From: Tautonia rosea
Lineage (GTDB): Bacteria; Planctomycetota; Planctomycetia; Isosphaerales; Isosphaeraceae
Length of the DNA: 64,000 bases
NCBI RefSeq assembly: GCF_012958305.1
Contig: NZ_JABBYO010000013.1
Span: 1-64,000, forward strand
Direction of reading: 5' to 3'
This document shows, piece by piece, positions 34,351-43,885 of the stretch; position 1 is the first letter of the stretch; the number at the start of each line of letters is the position of its first letter. The translations under genes were made by a program, and so were the position numbers. Under the pieces are notes generated by a model. It was not told the DNA's origin and searched no databases. It saw nothing but the letters and a program-made list of their open reading frames with translations.

Positions 34351-36702
34351 TCAGTCGAGGTCGATGGTGACGGTGTCGAGGCGGCCCGAGAAGGCAAAGG
34401 GCAGGTCGTAACCCTCGGCGACTGGGGTGCCGGTGTCGAAGCCGACATCCAGAGTTTCGTCGAGGGTGACGCGGTTGGGAATGCTCCGACCAACGCGGCC
34501 TTCGCCAATTTTCGCCTCGTTGGCGAAGAGTGAGACGGTGGCGCCGGCGAATGGTTCATCGGCGTCGGAGACGTAGACTGCTTTGAGCGTCACCTCGCCG
34601 GTCGGCACGGGCTCGTCGGAGGCGATCGTGAACCGCTCGACCCCGGCGAGGTTGTAGTGGTAGACGAGCTTGCCGCCCTGCAGGAAGAGCCCGAAGCCGG
34701 CAAACCGGCCCCCTTGGGTCAGGAGCATCCCGTCGGCGCCGCCGTCGGGGATCACAACCTTCGCGGTGATCGTGTGATTTTTATGCTTGAGGTCGGGCGA
34801 AGCCCCTTCGGGCAAGCGAAGGCGATTCGGGTAGGTAAACGAGGAGCGTCCCTGGGTCAGGCTGGGGCGGTTCTCGACGTTCAGGCGTTCGGTTTTACGG
34901 TCGTCGAGCGGCAGGACGTCGTACTCGGACGCCTGGGCGAAGAAGAGCTTGATCAGCTCCTGGAGCTTCTCGGGCTGCTGCTCGGCGAGGTCGACGGCCT
35001 GGCTGAAGTCCTCCTCGACGTGGTAGAGCTCCCAGGGCATGTTGAGCAGGTCGCCCGGCTCGGGCTCGCTGAGCCAGGGGACGCCTCGGAGCGCGCTGGC
35101 CATCCAGCCGTCGTGGTAGATCCCCTGGTTGCCGAGCATCTCGAAATACTGGGTGGTGCGGCGGTCGGGGGCGTCGGCGTCATCGAAGGTGTAGGCCATG
35201 CTGACCCCCTCGATCGGCTTCTGCGCGACGCCGTTGAACTGCGACGGGAAGTCGACGCCGACGAGCTCAAGGATGGTCGGGGCGATGTCGATGACGTGGT
35301 GGAACTGGTCACGGATCTCGCCTCGGGCCTTGATCCGATTCGGCCAGGAGATGGCCAGGCCGTTGCGGGTGCCGCCGAAGTGGCTGGCGATCTGCTTGGT
35401 CCACTGAAAAGGGGTGTCCATCGCCCAGGCCCAGGCGGCCGGGAAGTGGTTGTAGTGCATCGGGCCGCCGAGGGAGTCGAGGGCCTTCAGCTTGAGGTCG
35501 AGCGGCTCGGGGATGGCGTTGAAGAAGGTCATCTCGTTGAGCAGGCCGTTCAAGCCGCCCTCGGCGCTGGAGCCGTTGTCGCCGGCCATGTACAGGATCA
35601 AGGTGTTGTCCAGCTCGCCAAGGTCGTCGATTGCGTCGATGACGCGGCCGACCTCATGGTCGGTGTGCGCCGTGAAGGCAGCAAAAACCTCCATCATCCG
35701 GGCGTAGACCTTCTTCTCCTCCTCGGGCAGCGTCTCCCAGGCGGGGAGGGAATCGGGGCGGGGGGTCAGCTTGGTGTTCTCAGGGATGATTCCCATCGCC
35801 TTCTGCCGGGCGAAGGTCTGCTCGCGGTAGGCGTCCCAGCCCATGTCGAACTGCCCTTTGAACTTCTCGATCCAATCCTCCGGTACCTGGTGAGGAGCAT
35901 GGGTGGCCCCGGTGGCGAAGTAGACGAAGAAGGGGCGTTGCGGGGCGACGGCCTTACCGGCACGGATGGTCCGAATCGCCCGATCGGCGAGGTCGGTGGT
36001 GAGGTGATACGGTGAGCCGTCCTCGTTGGTCTCCGGCGGCTCGATCCGTTTTTTGTTCTCGACGAGGGCCGGGTGGAACTGGTCGGTGTCGCCGCCGACG
36101 AAGCCGTAGAAGTAGTCGAAGCCGAGGCCATCGGACCAGCGGTCGAAGGGTCCGACGAGGCTGGTCTCCCAGTCGGGGACGTTGTGGTTTTTGCCGTACC
36201 AGGAGTTGAGGTACCCGAACTCGCGGAGAACCTCGGCGAAGGTCGCCGCGCTGGCGGGGATGATGCCGGTGTAACCGGGAAAACCGGTGCCGGCCTCGCC
36301 GATCACACCGGTGCCGACCGAGTGGTGATTGCGGCCGGTCAAGAGCGCCGCGCGGGTCGGGCTGCACAGGGCGGTCGTATGAAACCGGGTGTAGCGCAGG
36401 CCGTTCTCAGCGACGCGGTCCATCGCGGGGGTCGGGATGGCACCGCCGAAGGTGCCGAACTGGCCGAAGCCGACGTCGTCGATCAGTACGATCAGGATGT
36501 TCGGCGGGTCTTCCAGGCCGAAAGTGCGAGGAACCTTCAGCTCGGGTTTGACCGGGGTGGAGTCCTTGTAGGTCAGACCGATCTTGCCCTGGAAGGGCTC
36601 CTCGGGGCGAGGGAGAACTTCCTGGGACATCCCGACTGCGGGGGCGAGGACCAGCAGGGCCACGATGGCCCTGCTGGTGAAACGGGCTCGACGCATCATC
36701 AT
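34351..36702 (-). CDS. secreted type I arylsulfatase (first of tandem pair)
   Basis: 783 aa. Signal peptide (RAIVALLVLAPAVGMSQ), then a sulfatase domain: NILIVLIDDVGFGQFGTFGG metal site, and CSPTRAALLTGRN at Cys113, the CxPxR motif whose Cys is converted to formylglycine, followed by FVYFATGATHAPH and YMAGDNGSSAEGG. The C-terminal 150 residues are a beta-sandwich. This is the large Pseudomonas-type arylsulfatase subgroup, about 30% longer than the minimum. Start 36702 is chosen from MMMRR with AAGG 6 nt upstream; an ATG 5 codons earlier also exists. Probably periplasmic or external, degrading sulfated polysaccharides. It lies 52 bp downstream of a close relative. An FGE-type activator is not obvious in the window. 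Confidence 0.93.
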   Translation of the reverse strand: MMMRRARFTSRAIVALLVLAPAVGMSQEVLPRPEEPFQGKIGLTYKDSTPVKPELKVPRTFGLEDPPNILIVLIDDVGFGQFGTFGGAIPTPAMDRVAENGLRYTRFHTTALCSPTRAALLTGRNHHSVGTGVIGEAGTGFPGYTGIIPASAATFAEVLREFGYLNSWYGKNHNVPDWETSLVGPFDRWSDGLGFDYFYGFVGGDTDQFHPALVENKKRIEPPETNEDGSPYHLTTDLADRAIRTIRAGKAVAPQRPFFVYFATGATHAPHQVPEDWIEKFKGQFDMGWDAYREQTFARQKAMGIIPENTKLTPRPDSLPAWETLPEEEKKVYARMMEVFAAFTAHTDHEVGRVIDAIDDLGELDNTLILYMAGDNGSSAEGGLNGLLNEMTFFNAIPEPLDLKLKALDSLGGPMHYNHFPAAWAWAMDTPFQWTKQIASHFGGTRNGLAISWPNRIKARGEIRDQFHHVIDIAPTILELVGVDFPSQFNGVAQKPIEGVSMAYTFDDADAPDRRTTQYFEMLGNQGIYHDGWMASALRGVPWLSEPEPGDLLNMPWELYHVEEDFSQAVDLAEQQPEKLQELIKLFFAQASEYDVLPLDDRKTERLNVENRPSLTQGRSSFTYPNRLRLPEGASPDLKHKNHTITAKVVIPDGGADGMLLTQGGRFAGFGLFLQGGKLVYHYNLAGVERFTIASDEPVPTGEVTLKAVYVSDADEPFAGATVSLFANEAKIGEGRVGRSIPNRVTLDETLDVGFDTGTPVAEGYDLPFAFSGRLDTVTIDLD

Positions 36703-36754
36703 ATCACACCTTCTCATGTTCTTCCAAGGGGGGGATGGAGAGGGTCGATTCGCG

Positions 36755-39130
36755 TTACTTCAGCTCAAACGTTACCTGCTTGATGGTGCCGGTGAAGGCG
36801 AAGTCGCCCTCGTCGGCATAGGCGGGGTCGACCGGGGTGATCGAGTCTCGGCCGACCTCGAAGGGTTCCAGGCCGTGACGGACGAGTGTCCGCTTCAGCT
36901 TCCCCTCGCCGGCGGGCTCGCCATTGACGAGGATCGTGAGCGTCCCGCCTCCCTCCACCGAGCCGTCGGGGACGAACTCGGTGCCGATCGTGATCTCACC
37001 CGTCGGTAATGGCTTTGTGCCGGGGATCGTGACGTCGGCGATGTCGAAGCAGGTGTAGCGGAAGGCAGGCGTGTTCCCCTCCACGTAGAGGGACCAGCCC
37101 GCCGAGAACGCGCCGGCGCAGGTGATCACGCCCTCGGCTCCTCCCTCGGGAATCGTCACCGAGGCGGTCAGGGTGTGAGGGCGGGGGAAGAGTTGGGGGC
37201 CGATCGGCTCGGGCAGCCAGACGTTGTTGCCGAAGTAGGTCCAACTCGTGGGAGGTGCTCCGCCGACCCGGAGCTTCGGATCCATCCGCTCGGACATCCG
37301 CGAGTCGAGGGGCAGGACGTTGTACTTCTTCGCCTCCTCCAAGAACACGGCCTGGAGTTCCTTGAGCTTCTCCGGGTTCTCCTGAGCCCGGTCGTTTGCC
37401 TGGCTGAAGTCCTCGTCGATGTGGTAAAGCTCCCAGGGGGTGTCAAGGAGGTCTCCCTCCCGGCCGGCGGTCATCCAGGGGACGCCGAATCGGCTGCAGG
37501 CGAGCCAGCCGTCGTGGTAGATGGCGCGGTTGCCGAGCATCTCGAAGTACTGGGTGGTGCGGAGGCCCTCGGCATCGGGAGTGTCAAAGCAGTAGGCCAT
37601 GCTGACCCCCTCGATCGGCTTCTGGGGGATGCCGTTGACCTTCTCGGGAGCGGGGAGCTTACAGGCCTCCAGGATCGTCGGGACGACGTCGATGACGTGG
37701 TGGAACTGTGACCGGAGTTCGCCCTTTGCCTTGATCCCGGCCGGCCAGTGGACGACCAGCGGGTTGCGCGTGCCGCCGAAGTGGCTGGCGATCTGCTTGG
37801 TCCACTGGAAGGGGGCGTCCATGGCCCAGGCCCAGCCGACCGGGACGTGCGGCTCGCTGCTCGGCCCGCCGATCTCGTCGAGCCGGTCGATCGTGCTCTC
37901 CAGGCCGAGCTGGAGGCCGAGCAGGCTGGCCAACTCGCTGAAGGTACCCTCCAGGCCCCCCTCGGCGCTAGCGCCATTGTCGCCGACGACGTAGAGAATC
38001 AGGGTGTTGTCCAGCTCGTCGGAGGCCTCCAGGCTGTCGATGATCCGACCGACTTCGTGATCGGTGTGGGCCATGAACTCGGCGTAGTTTTCCATGAGCC
38101 GGAGGTAGACCTTGCGCTCGTCCTCGGTGGTGGTCTCCCAGGCGGGAAGCTCCTCAGGGCGGGGGGTGAGCTTCGTGCCCTCGGGGATGATCCCCATGGC
38201 GATCTGGTTGGCGTGGGTCAGCTCGCGCTGGCGGTCCCACCCGTGGTCGAAGCGCCCTTTGTAGCGGCCCTGCCAGTCGGGGGGAACGTGGTGCGGGGCG
38301 TGGACGGCTCCGGTGCTGAAGTAGACGAACCAGGGCTTGCCTGGGTCGGCGGCGTTGATGTTCTGGATCCAGCCGATCGCCTCGTCGGTCAGATCTTCGG
38401 TGAGGTGGTATCCTTCCTCGGGGGTCGCCGGGGCTTCGACGGGAACGGTGTTCCGGTAGAGGGTCGGGTAGAAGTGATGGGCCTCGCCCTGGTTAAAGCC
38501 GTAGAAATAATCGAAGCCGAGGCCGGTGGGCCAACGGTCGAACGGTCCGGCGGGGCTGATGTCCGGCTCGGGGGTGTTGTGCCACTTGCCGAACATGGCG
38601 GTGGCGAAGCCGTTGTCGCCGAGGACCTCGGAAACCAGGGCGGTGCTCCGGGGGATGATGCCGGTGTAGCCGGGGAATCCGGTCCCCATCTCGATGATCA
38701 CACCGGTGCCGACGCTGTGGTGGTTCCGTCCGGCCAGCAAGGCGGCTCGCGTCGGGCTGCACAGGGCGGTCGTGTGGAACCGATTGAAGGTGATCCCGCC
38801 GTCGACAAGCTTCTGGAGATGCGGCGTCTCCACCGGTCCGCCAAAGGGGGAACACATGCCGAAGCCGACGTCGTCGAGCAGGATCAAGAGGACGTTCGGG
38901 CTTCCGGCGGGGGCCTTGACCGGCTGGGGATAGCTTGCCTCGGAGTCCTCGTAAGTCCGGCCGATGGTGCCCTGGAATTCCGGGTCCGGGCGAGGCAATT
39001 GCGTTGCCTGGGAGCCCTGCCGGTCCTGGGCGAGGAGACCGAGGCTCAGGCCTCGACCCGAGATCCCGGCTGCAATCACGACGAGCACGGCGAATCTGAC
39101 CATCCAGCCGACCCTTGATGTATTCATCAT
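36755..39130 (-). CDS. secreted type I arylsulfatase (second of tandem pair)
   Basis: 791 aa, close relative of its downstream neighbour (shared FHTTALCSPTRAALL, NHHSVGTGVI, FDRWPTGLGFDYFYGF-like and IASHFGGTRN segments). Formylglycine Cys124 in CSPTR; metal site in VLLILLDDVGFG; VVGDNGASAEGG. Signal peptide MVRFAVLVVIAAGISGRG. The start at 39130 (MMNTSRVG) is preceded by GGAG at about 12 nt; a longer frame to 39283 is not credible. First gene of the leftward sulfatase operon, transcribed away from an AraC regulator. Confidence 0.93.
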   Translation of the reverse strand: MMNTSRVGWMVRFAVLVVIAAGISGRGLSLGLLAQDRQGSQATQLPRPDPEFQGTIGRTYEDSEASYPQPVKAPAGSPNVLLILLDDVGFGMCSPFGGPVETPHLQKLVDGGITFNRFHTTALCSPTRAALLAGRNHHSVGTGVIIEMGTGFPGYTGIIPRSTALVSEVLGDNGFATAMFGKWHNTPEPDISPAGPFDRWPTGLGFDYFYGFNQGEAHHFYPTLYRNTVPVEAPATPEEGYHLTEDLTDEAIGWIQNINAADPGKPWFVYFSTGAVHAPHHVPPDWQGRYKGRFDHGWDRQRELTHANQIAMGIIPEGTKLTPRPEELPAWETTTEDERKVYLRLMENYAEFMAHTDHEVGRIIDSLEASDELDNTLILYVVGDNGASAEGGLEGTFSELASLLGLQLGLESTIDRLDEIGGPSSEPHVPVGWAWAMDAPFQWTKQIASHFGGTRNPLVVHWPAGIKAKGELRSQFHHVIDVVPTILEACKLPAPEKVNGIPQKPIEGVSMAYCFDTPDAEGLRTTQYFEMLGNRAIYHDGWLACSRFGVPWMTAGREGDLLDTPWELYHIDEDFSQANDRAQENPEKLKELQAVFLEEAKKYNVLPLDSRMSERMDPKLRVGGAPPTSWTYFGNNVWLPEPIGPQLFPRPHTLTASVTIPEGGAEGVITCAGAFSAGWSLYVEGNTPAFRYTCFDIADVTIPGTKPLPTGEITIGTEFVPDGSVEGGGTLTILVNGEPAGEGKLKRTLVRHGLEPFEVGRDSITPVDPAYADEGDFAFTGTIKQVTFELK

Positions 39131-39440
39131 GGCGGTGCTACTCTCCAGTCTTGGAGCCCCCTTTGGCGGAGGCAGAGCGGGAATCCTGGAAGAACCTCGC
39201 GGAATTCCTGCGTCAAACCAGGTGATCACGAACGAAGCAGAATATGCTAACGAGAATTCAAAGCCGATTTGTGCGGTCTGCAATTTGAGTGTTGACGGAC
39301 GACATGAAGCGTCCGAAGGGATCAGGAGTTACGGTATCGGGTCGCTCAGGAAAAAGCGACGGGGTCTCCGAGATTCTTTCCGGACCGCTGACAGCGATTC
39401 CAATCGTTCTCGTAATAAGTTTTAGTGAACACTATAGATT
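39131..39440. other. divergent promoter region between sulfatase and AraC genes
   Basis: 310 bp, AT-richer than the genes on either side. It must hold the promoters for the leftward sulfatase operon and the rightward AraC gene. No clear pair of promoter boxes or palindrome was recognised; an isolated TTGACG occurs near 39292 on the + strand without a good -10. Confidence 0.45.
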
Positions 39441-40442
39441 ATGAACGACCGAGCATTTCACTCCTGTCATCTTCCTCACGTTGGGTCTAAGGTGACCCCG
39501 CTGGTGCACTCGCTGTGCAGCCAGGACTTCGATGAGTTGGCTGCATCGTTCGAGAAGTGGAACAGTCGGTTCGACCAGCTCGATGCCGGAACGTTCTCGG
39601 GTCGAATCACCTTCGCAAACCTTGAGGGCTTCCAGCTCTTCGATGTGGAGGTGAACCGGCGCATTTCCGCTCAGGGCAGTATTCCCGAGGAGAGCTTTGT
39701 GATCTCTCCGGTCCTGGACTGGAACGTCGGGGCGATCTGGCGCGGCCGAACCCATCGTCAGGGGACGCTTCACGTCCTCGGGCCGGGGGAGGTCATGGAC
39801 CACCGGACCCCGGCCAATTACCGCAACACCAGCCTTGTCGTGAGTGCCGACCTGTTGCATCGGACGGCGTCGATGCTCGGCTTCGAGGAGGTTCTGCCGC
39901 GGCTTGATGTCCGCTTTGGGCTTCGGGTCTCCGCCCGAGACTGTGCCGCGTTGCATCGGGAGATCGTCACGTCCTTGCAACGGTTGTCGACAGAACATCG
40001 TGGACCGGTCCCGACTTCCAGCGACCCCGACGTTGTGGTGCGGACGCTTCGCCGCCTCTTGCTCGTCGCCTCGGGAGGCCGCGACCTCGGCCCGCCGCCG
40101 CAACGATGGAGCAAACGCAAGCAAGTCGTCCGCCAGGTTGAGGACTTCATGAGAGCCCACCTCGACCGGCCGATCTCGGTCCTCGACCTGTGCGAGCAGG
40201 TGGGGGTGAGCGAGCGGACCTTGCACTATGCCTTCCGAGAATTCACGGGAGTCACCCCCAAGGGATATCTGAAAACCCTTCGGCTGAATCAATTGCGTCG
40301 CGATCTTGGCTCTGCCGATCCGCGTCGCGAGACCGTCCGTCAGGTGGCGGCTCGTTGGGGATTCGGCCATCCTGGTGAACTCGCCGCCGACTACCGACGC
40401 CACTTCGGCCAACTGCCGTCGCAACGACTCGGCACCGTCTGA
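39441..40442 (+). CDS. AraC-family transcriptional regulator, divergent from sulfatases
   Basis: 333 aa. C-terminal AraC DNA-binding domain from about 235: KQVVRQVEDFMRAHLDRPISVLDLCEQVGVSERTLHYAFREFTGVTPKGYLKTLRLNQLRRDL and then TVRQVAARWGFGHPGELAADYRRHFGQLP, close to the EutR/oligomerising type. The N-terminal 200 residues form a cupin-like sensor region of the kind seen in this group. The divergent arrangement suggests it controls the sulfatase operon, perhaps in response to a sulfated sugar; that is inference. Confidence 0.87.
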   Translation: MNDRAFHSCHLPHVGSKVTPLVHSLCSQDFDELAASFEKWNSRFDQLDAGTFSGRITFANLEGFQLFDVEVNRRISAQGSIPEESFVISPVLDWNVGAIWRGRTHRQGTLHVLGPGEVMDHRTPANYRNTSLVVSADLLHRTASMLGFEEVLPRLDVRFGLRVSARDCAALHREIVTSLQRLSTEHRGPVPTSSDPDVVVRTLRRLLLVASGGRDLGPPPQRWSKRKQVVRQVEDFMRAHLDRPISVLDLCEQVGVSERTLHYAFREFTGVTPKGYLKTLRLNQLRRDLGSADPRRETVRQVAARWGFGHPGELAADYRRHFGQLPSQRLGTV

Positions 40443-40557
40443 CCCGGAGTGGGAACCACGGCCCCGCGGCCTTGTGTTCGAAGTGAGGCGCAGTGAGCCA
40501 TCCCGGGCTCTGCGGGGAGGCATCGGTTTCCCGGTGCTGAGGCCGGCTGGCCTTGGA

Positions 40558-42510
40558 TCATCCGAGACAGCGGGCGAGGAGGCGACGGGTCATCTGAGGC
40601 ATGGAGAGTGGGGTCCGCTGGGCGTCGAGGCCGATGGAGTAGATCCACCGTAAGAGGTCGTCGCGTTCCCGATCATCGGCCAGTTCGAATCGGAGGCCGA
40701 TCGTCTCGCCGTCGGTCCGGACGACCGTGGCCTGGAGCATGCCGCCGCCGGCCAGGTGCAGCATCATGGAACGGGGGATGGGCAGTTCGGGGGGCCAGTA
40801 GAGGCCGGCCCCGGTGCTTGAGACATTCTGGAGCGAGGCGAGGCACCAGGTGCCATCGTCTCCTTCACAGAGGACCGAGGCGGTGGTCCGGTAACGCTCG
40901 GCCGATCGCCGACGCCCCTGATCGCGACCGGCGAGGATGGCCAGAATCAGCGCTCCGGCATTGACCGCCGAGAAGACCGAGGCCGCCGCCCGATGCTCGG
41001 GATCGACGATCACCCGAGTCTCGGGCCAACTGTTGATCAGGAGGCCGAGCATCGTCAGGAGCAAGAGCGTCAAGGCGCTACCGCGAGCGAACTGGTCGGC
41101 CCCCTGCCCTGCCCCATTCCCCTTGGGAGTCACCCGGAACGGCGTGCCGAAGGGCTTGATCAAGGTTGAGAGGATTGTTGGCACCAGTCGGAAACTGAGC
41201 AAGAGCGAAAACCCGGTTGAAAGGATGGGCAAGTATCGACCGGCCGAGAGCCAGATCATCGGCCCCATCAGTGCGATGAGCACCGGCAACTGGTAGCGGA
41301 TCAGGTCGGACAGGTCGGCATGGGCCAGCGGAGCAAGCCCCGTCCAGAGGTAGACGATGGGAATGAAGACGGCAAAGAGCCGAACCGGCGTCTGCACGAG
41401 CCAGTCGATCGGAAAGAAAAAGAGGCGTTGGATCAGACTGAGGCCCGGCCCGAGCACACCGTCTTTCAGGAAGAGGAGCTGCAAGCCGCCCCGGCACCAG
41501 CGCTGTCGCTGCACGAACATCCCTTTGACACTCTCGGGAGAGAGGCCGAAGGCCAGAGGCTCGTTCAGGAATCGCGTGATGTAGCCCTTGCGCAGGAGCA
41601 TGAGTGACGAAAGGATGTCCTCCGTGACGGATTCGGTCGGGATGCCGCCGATTTCCAGGAGGGCTGATCGCCGTTGGATGCTGGCCGATCCGCAGCAGAA
41701 GCCGCAGTTCCAGGCATCTCGGCTGGGCTGGACGATGTCGAAGAAAAGGCGTTGCTCGTTGGGAGACTGGTCGCCGAGGCCGAGGTTCATCTCGTAGATG
41801 TCGGCATTGAGGAAGTGGTGCGGCAACTGGACGATGGCGATCTCCGGGTCGTCAAAGAAGCCGACGGTGCGCATCAGGAAGTCTCGCCGAGGGGCAAAGT
41901 CGGCATCGAGCACGACGAACAGCTCGGCATCGGTTTTCGAGAGGGCGTGGTTGATGTTGCCGGCCTTGGCGTGGCGGTTGTCGGGGCGGGTCAGATACGC
42001 AACACCGTGGGACTCGCAGAAGTCTCGGAGCCAGTCGCGTCGGCCGTCGTCGAGGACCCAGACGGTGAAGTTCGGGTAGTCCATCCCTTTGGCTGCGAGA
42101 ATCGGCCCCTCGACCACCTCGATCCCCTCGTTGTAGGTGCAGAGGAACACATCGACGCGAGGCAATCGAGCGGTGGGCAATCGCCTCAGGCGTCGCTCAT
42201 GATTGTCGGCCTCCGAGGAGTGGTCGCTGGTTCGGGTGAGCATCAGGTACGTCACGGCGCAGTTGATCAGCGCGGCCACCTCGAAGCCGAAGACGGTCCA
42301 GATCCAGAGGCCGGCCCAGGTGCTCGGATCAACCGGGCGAACCGTTTGCATCAACCGCCAGTCAAGGTATCGAACGGTGATGGCCAGCGCAACGCTGAGC
42401 ACCAGGACCCGAGCCCAGGTGCGATGACGAGGCATCGAGGGGAGCACCGCAATGGAAAGGCCCGTCACCAGCAGGGCCGCGGCCCATTCACTGCCGCTCA
42501 AGGGAGTCAT
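40558..42510 (-). CDS. cellulose-synthase-like GT2 glycosyltransferase with PilZ domain
   Basis: 650 aa inner-membrane processive synthase. N-terminal helices (WAAALLVTGLSIAVL, VLVLSVALAITVRYL, WTVFGFEVAALINCAVTYL), then a GT-A domain with the BcsA signatures: FLCTYNEG, VLDDGRRDWL, DADF, the TED of VTEDI, and QRQRWCRGG as QxxRW. More helices follow, then a C-terminal PilZ domain with the c-di-GMP motif RSAER (RxxxR) and NVSSTG (NxSxxG). It should polymerise a beta-linked glucan-like polysaccharide from a UDP-sugar, switched on by c-di-GMP. Start 42510 is chosen; the frame remains open to 42756 inside the upstream gene. Subunits like BcsB or BcsC are not present, so calling it cellulose synthase would go too far. 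Confidence 0.9.
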   Translation of the reverse strand: MTPLSGSEWAAALLVTGLSIAVLPSMPRHRTWARVLVLSVALAITVRYLDWRLMQTVRPVDPSTWAGLWIWTVFGFEVAALINCAVTYLMLTRTSDHSSEADNHERRLRRLPTARLPRVDVFLCTYNEGIEVVEGPILAAKGMDYPNFTVWVLDDGRRDWLRDFCESHGVAYLTRPDNRHAKAGNINHALSKTDAELFVVLDADFAPRRDFLMRTVGFFDDPEIAIVQLPHHFLNADIYEMNLGLGDQSPNEQRLFFDIVQPSRDAWNCGFCCGSASIQRRSALLEIGGIPTESVTEDILSSLMLLRKGYITRFLNEPLAFGLSPESVKGMFVQRQRWCRGGLQLLFLKDGVLGPGLSLIQRLFFFPIDWLVQTPVRLFAVFIPIVYLWTGLAPLAHADLSDLIRYQLPVLIALMGPMIWLSAGRYLPILSTGFSLLLSFRLVPTILSTLIKPFGTPFRVTPKGNGAGQGADQFARGSALTLLLLTMLGLLINSWPETRVIVDPEHRAAASVFSAVNAGALILAILAGRDQGRRRSAERYRTTASVLCEGDDGTWCLASLQNVSSTGAGLYWPPELPIPRSMMLHLAGGGMLQATVVRTDGETIGLRFELADDRERDDLLRWIYSIGLDAQRTPLSMPQMTRRLLARCLG

Positions 42511-42598
42511 GGGTGTTGGCCTTTGGTCATGAGCGGAGGCGCGGTCGGGTCGAGGTGAGTCGAGTCGAGGTGCGCGGAGCAAGGGCGGAAACGGGGGT

Positions 42599-43885
42599 TC
42601 AGCGCGTGGTCCAGACGACGGCCGAACTGCCGATGAGATATCGGTTCGCCGGATCGGCCCCCGTGGGTTGTTGATCCAGTGCGATGATGGCCCGGAACAT
42701 GCCCGTGGGGACGGCCTCGCGGCCAGGCTCTCCCACCATCTCCGGATTGATTGCACCGGGGTCGGCCACGTGGACGACGCGTCCCGAGAGGATCTCGGAC
42801 GAGCCGATCAGGCGAGCTTCGACCAGCGCTCCGGGACGGATTCGCGCCGCGTCGGCCTCCTTGAAGATGGCCTCGATGCTCAGAAGACCGGGATCGACAA
42901 TCTCCATCGCCGTCGAGCCGGGAACCACCTCGATGCCGGAGTCGAGCGTCGAGGACCAGACGACCCCGCTCATGGGAGCCTTGACCGAGAGCTGGCTGTC
43001 GTCCAGGTATCGCTGTTCGCTCGCAAGCCGGGAGTCCAGTTCCAGAAGCTTGCCGTGGAGCTCTCCGAGGCGAGCGCGGAGTCCGGCCTGCTGGATCTCG
43101 ATCTCGTCGCAGCGCTGCAAGGAGGCGACCCGATCCTGGCCGCCGTCGGCGTCGCCGACGAAGTAGCCGCGACGGGCGGCGTCGAGCTGGAGGTCAAGGC
43201 GAGCGGCGGTTTGCCGGGCCGCGTCCAGGTCGTTGCGGGCGGCGGCCACGGCATACTCGGCCCGAGTCCGCTGGATGTCGGACGAGGCGGCCCGGATCGA
43301 GGCGCGGCCGTGCACCTGAAACTCGTACTCGGCTTCCTTGAGGCGAGACTCGGCGGCCTGGATGATTGCGAGCTGTTCGTCGCTCTGCGTCTGGGCTCGG
43401 GCAATGCGAGCCTCTTGATAGTCGTGGAAATGCTGATTCAAGGTGGCTTTGATTCGGTCGAGATCGGCGATCTGAGCGTCCAGGGCGGCAATGGACCGCC
43501 GGATCGATTCCGCCTCGCCTTCGATCCGATCGAGGGGGCGGAGATCGGGCGAGGCGACCGACACGTCGAACAGATGCTGACCCTGGGTGACGGTGGTACC
43601 GACTTCCGGAGGAAGACCCTCGACGACACCGTGCTGATGGACGCGGACGGTCGCCAGCGGAGCGATTACCGAGGCCCGGACACTCGTCCGGTACAGGACC
43701 ATCGGTGCGAGGAGCCAGATTCCTTCGGCCAGAATCGCCCCGCCAATCAACCAGCGGACAAGCCGCCCCCAGCGCCGTCGCCGAGGCGCGGGGGTCGGAG
43801 GCAACGGCGACGCCCGGGGACCAGAGCGCTCTCGCGGCACCAGCAACGTCGAGCTCGATTCCAGGCGATTGCGTGTGGCTTCCAT
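42599..43885 (-). CDS. HlyD-type membrane fusion protein paired with the GT2
   Basis: 428 aa. Short basic cytoplasmic N-terminus, one membrane helix (LVRWLIGGAILAEGIWLLA), a split barrel-sandwich/lipoyl domain (VRVHQHGVVEGLPPEVGTTV; SVKAPMSGVVWSS), a long coiled-coil hairpin (about 105-280, EAESIRRSIAALDAQIADLD) and a beta-barrel end. It is like the periplasmic adaptor Alg44 or HlyD, commonly found next to GT2 polysaccharide synthases. The GT2 start lies 88 bp downstream of its stop, so they are probably one operon: synthase plus adaptor for secreting the polymer. The frame is open to 43912; 43885 (MEATRNRL) is chosen for lack of a better site. Confidence 0.85.
   Translation of the reverse strand: MEATRNRLESSSTLLVPRERSGPRASPLPPTPAPRRRRWGRLVRWLIGGAILAEGIWLLAPMVLYRTSVRASVIAPLATVRVHQHGVVEGLPPEVGTTVTQGQHLFDVSVASPDLRPLDRIEGEAESIRRSIAALDAQIADLDRIKATLNQHFHDYQEARIARAQTQSDEQLAIIQAAESRLKEAEYEFQVHGRASIRAASSDIQRTRAEYAVAAARNDLDAARQTAARLDLQLDAARRGYFVGDADGGQDRVASLQRCDEIEIQQAGLRARLGELHGKLLELDSRLASEQRYLDDSQLSVKAPMSGVVWSSTLDSGIEVVPGSTAMEIVDPGLLSIEAIFKEADAARIRPGALVEARLIGSSEILSGRVVHVADPGAINPEMVGEPGREAVPTGMFRAIIALDQQPTGADPANRYLIGSSAVVWTTR

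Noticed and set aside
34657-39118. Long frames on the + strand opposite the two sulfatases
   Set aside because: Mirror-image coding bias of the sulfatase genes; no homology visible.
40558-42510. Calling the GT2 a cellulose synthase BcsA
   Set aside because: No BcsB, BcsC or BcsZ is nearby and the paired HlyD adaptor fits other polymers as well; kept as cellulose-synthase-like.
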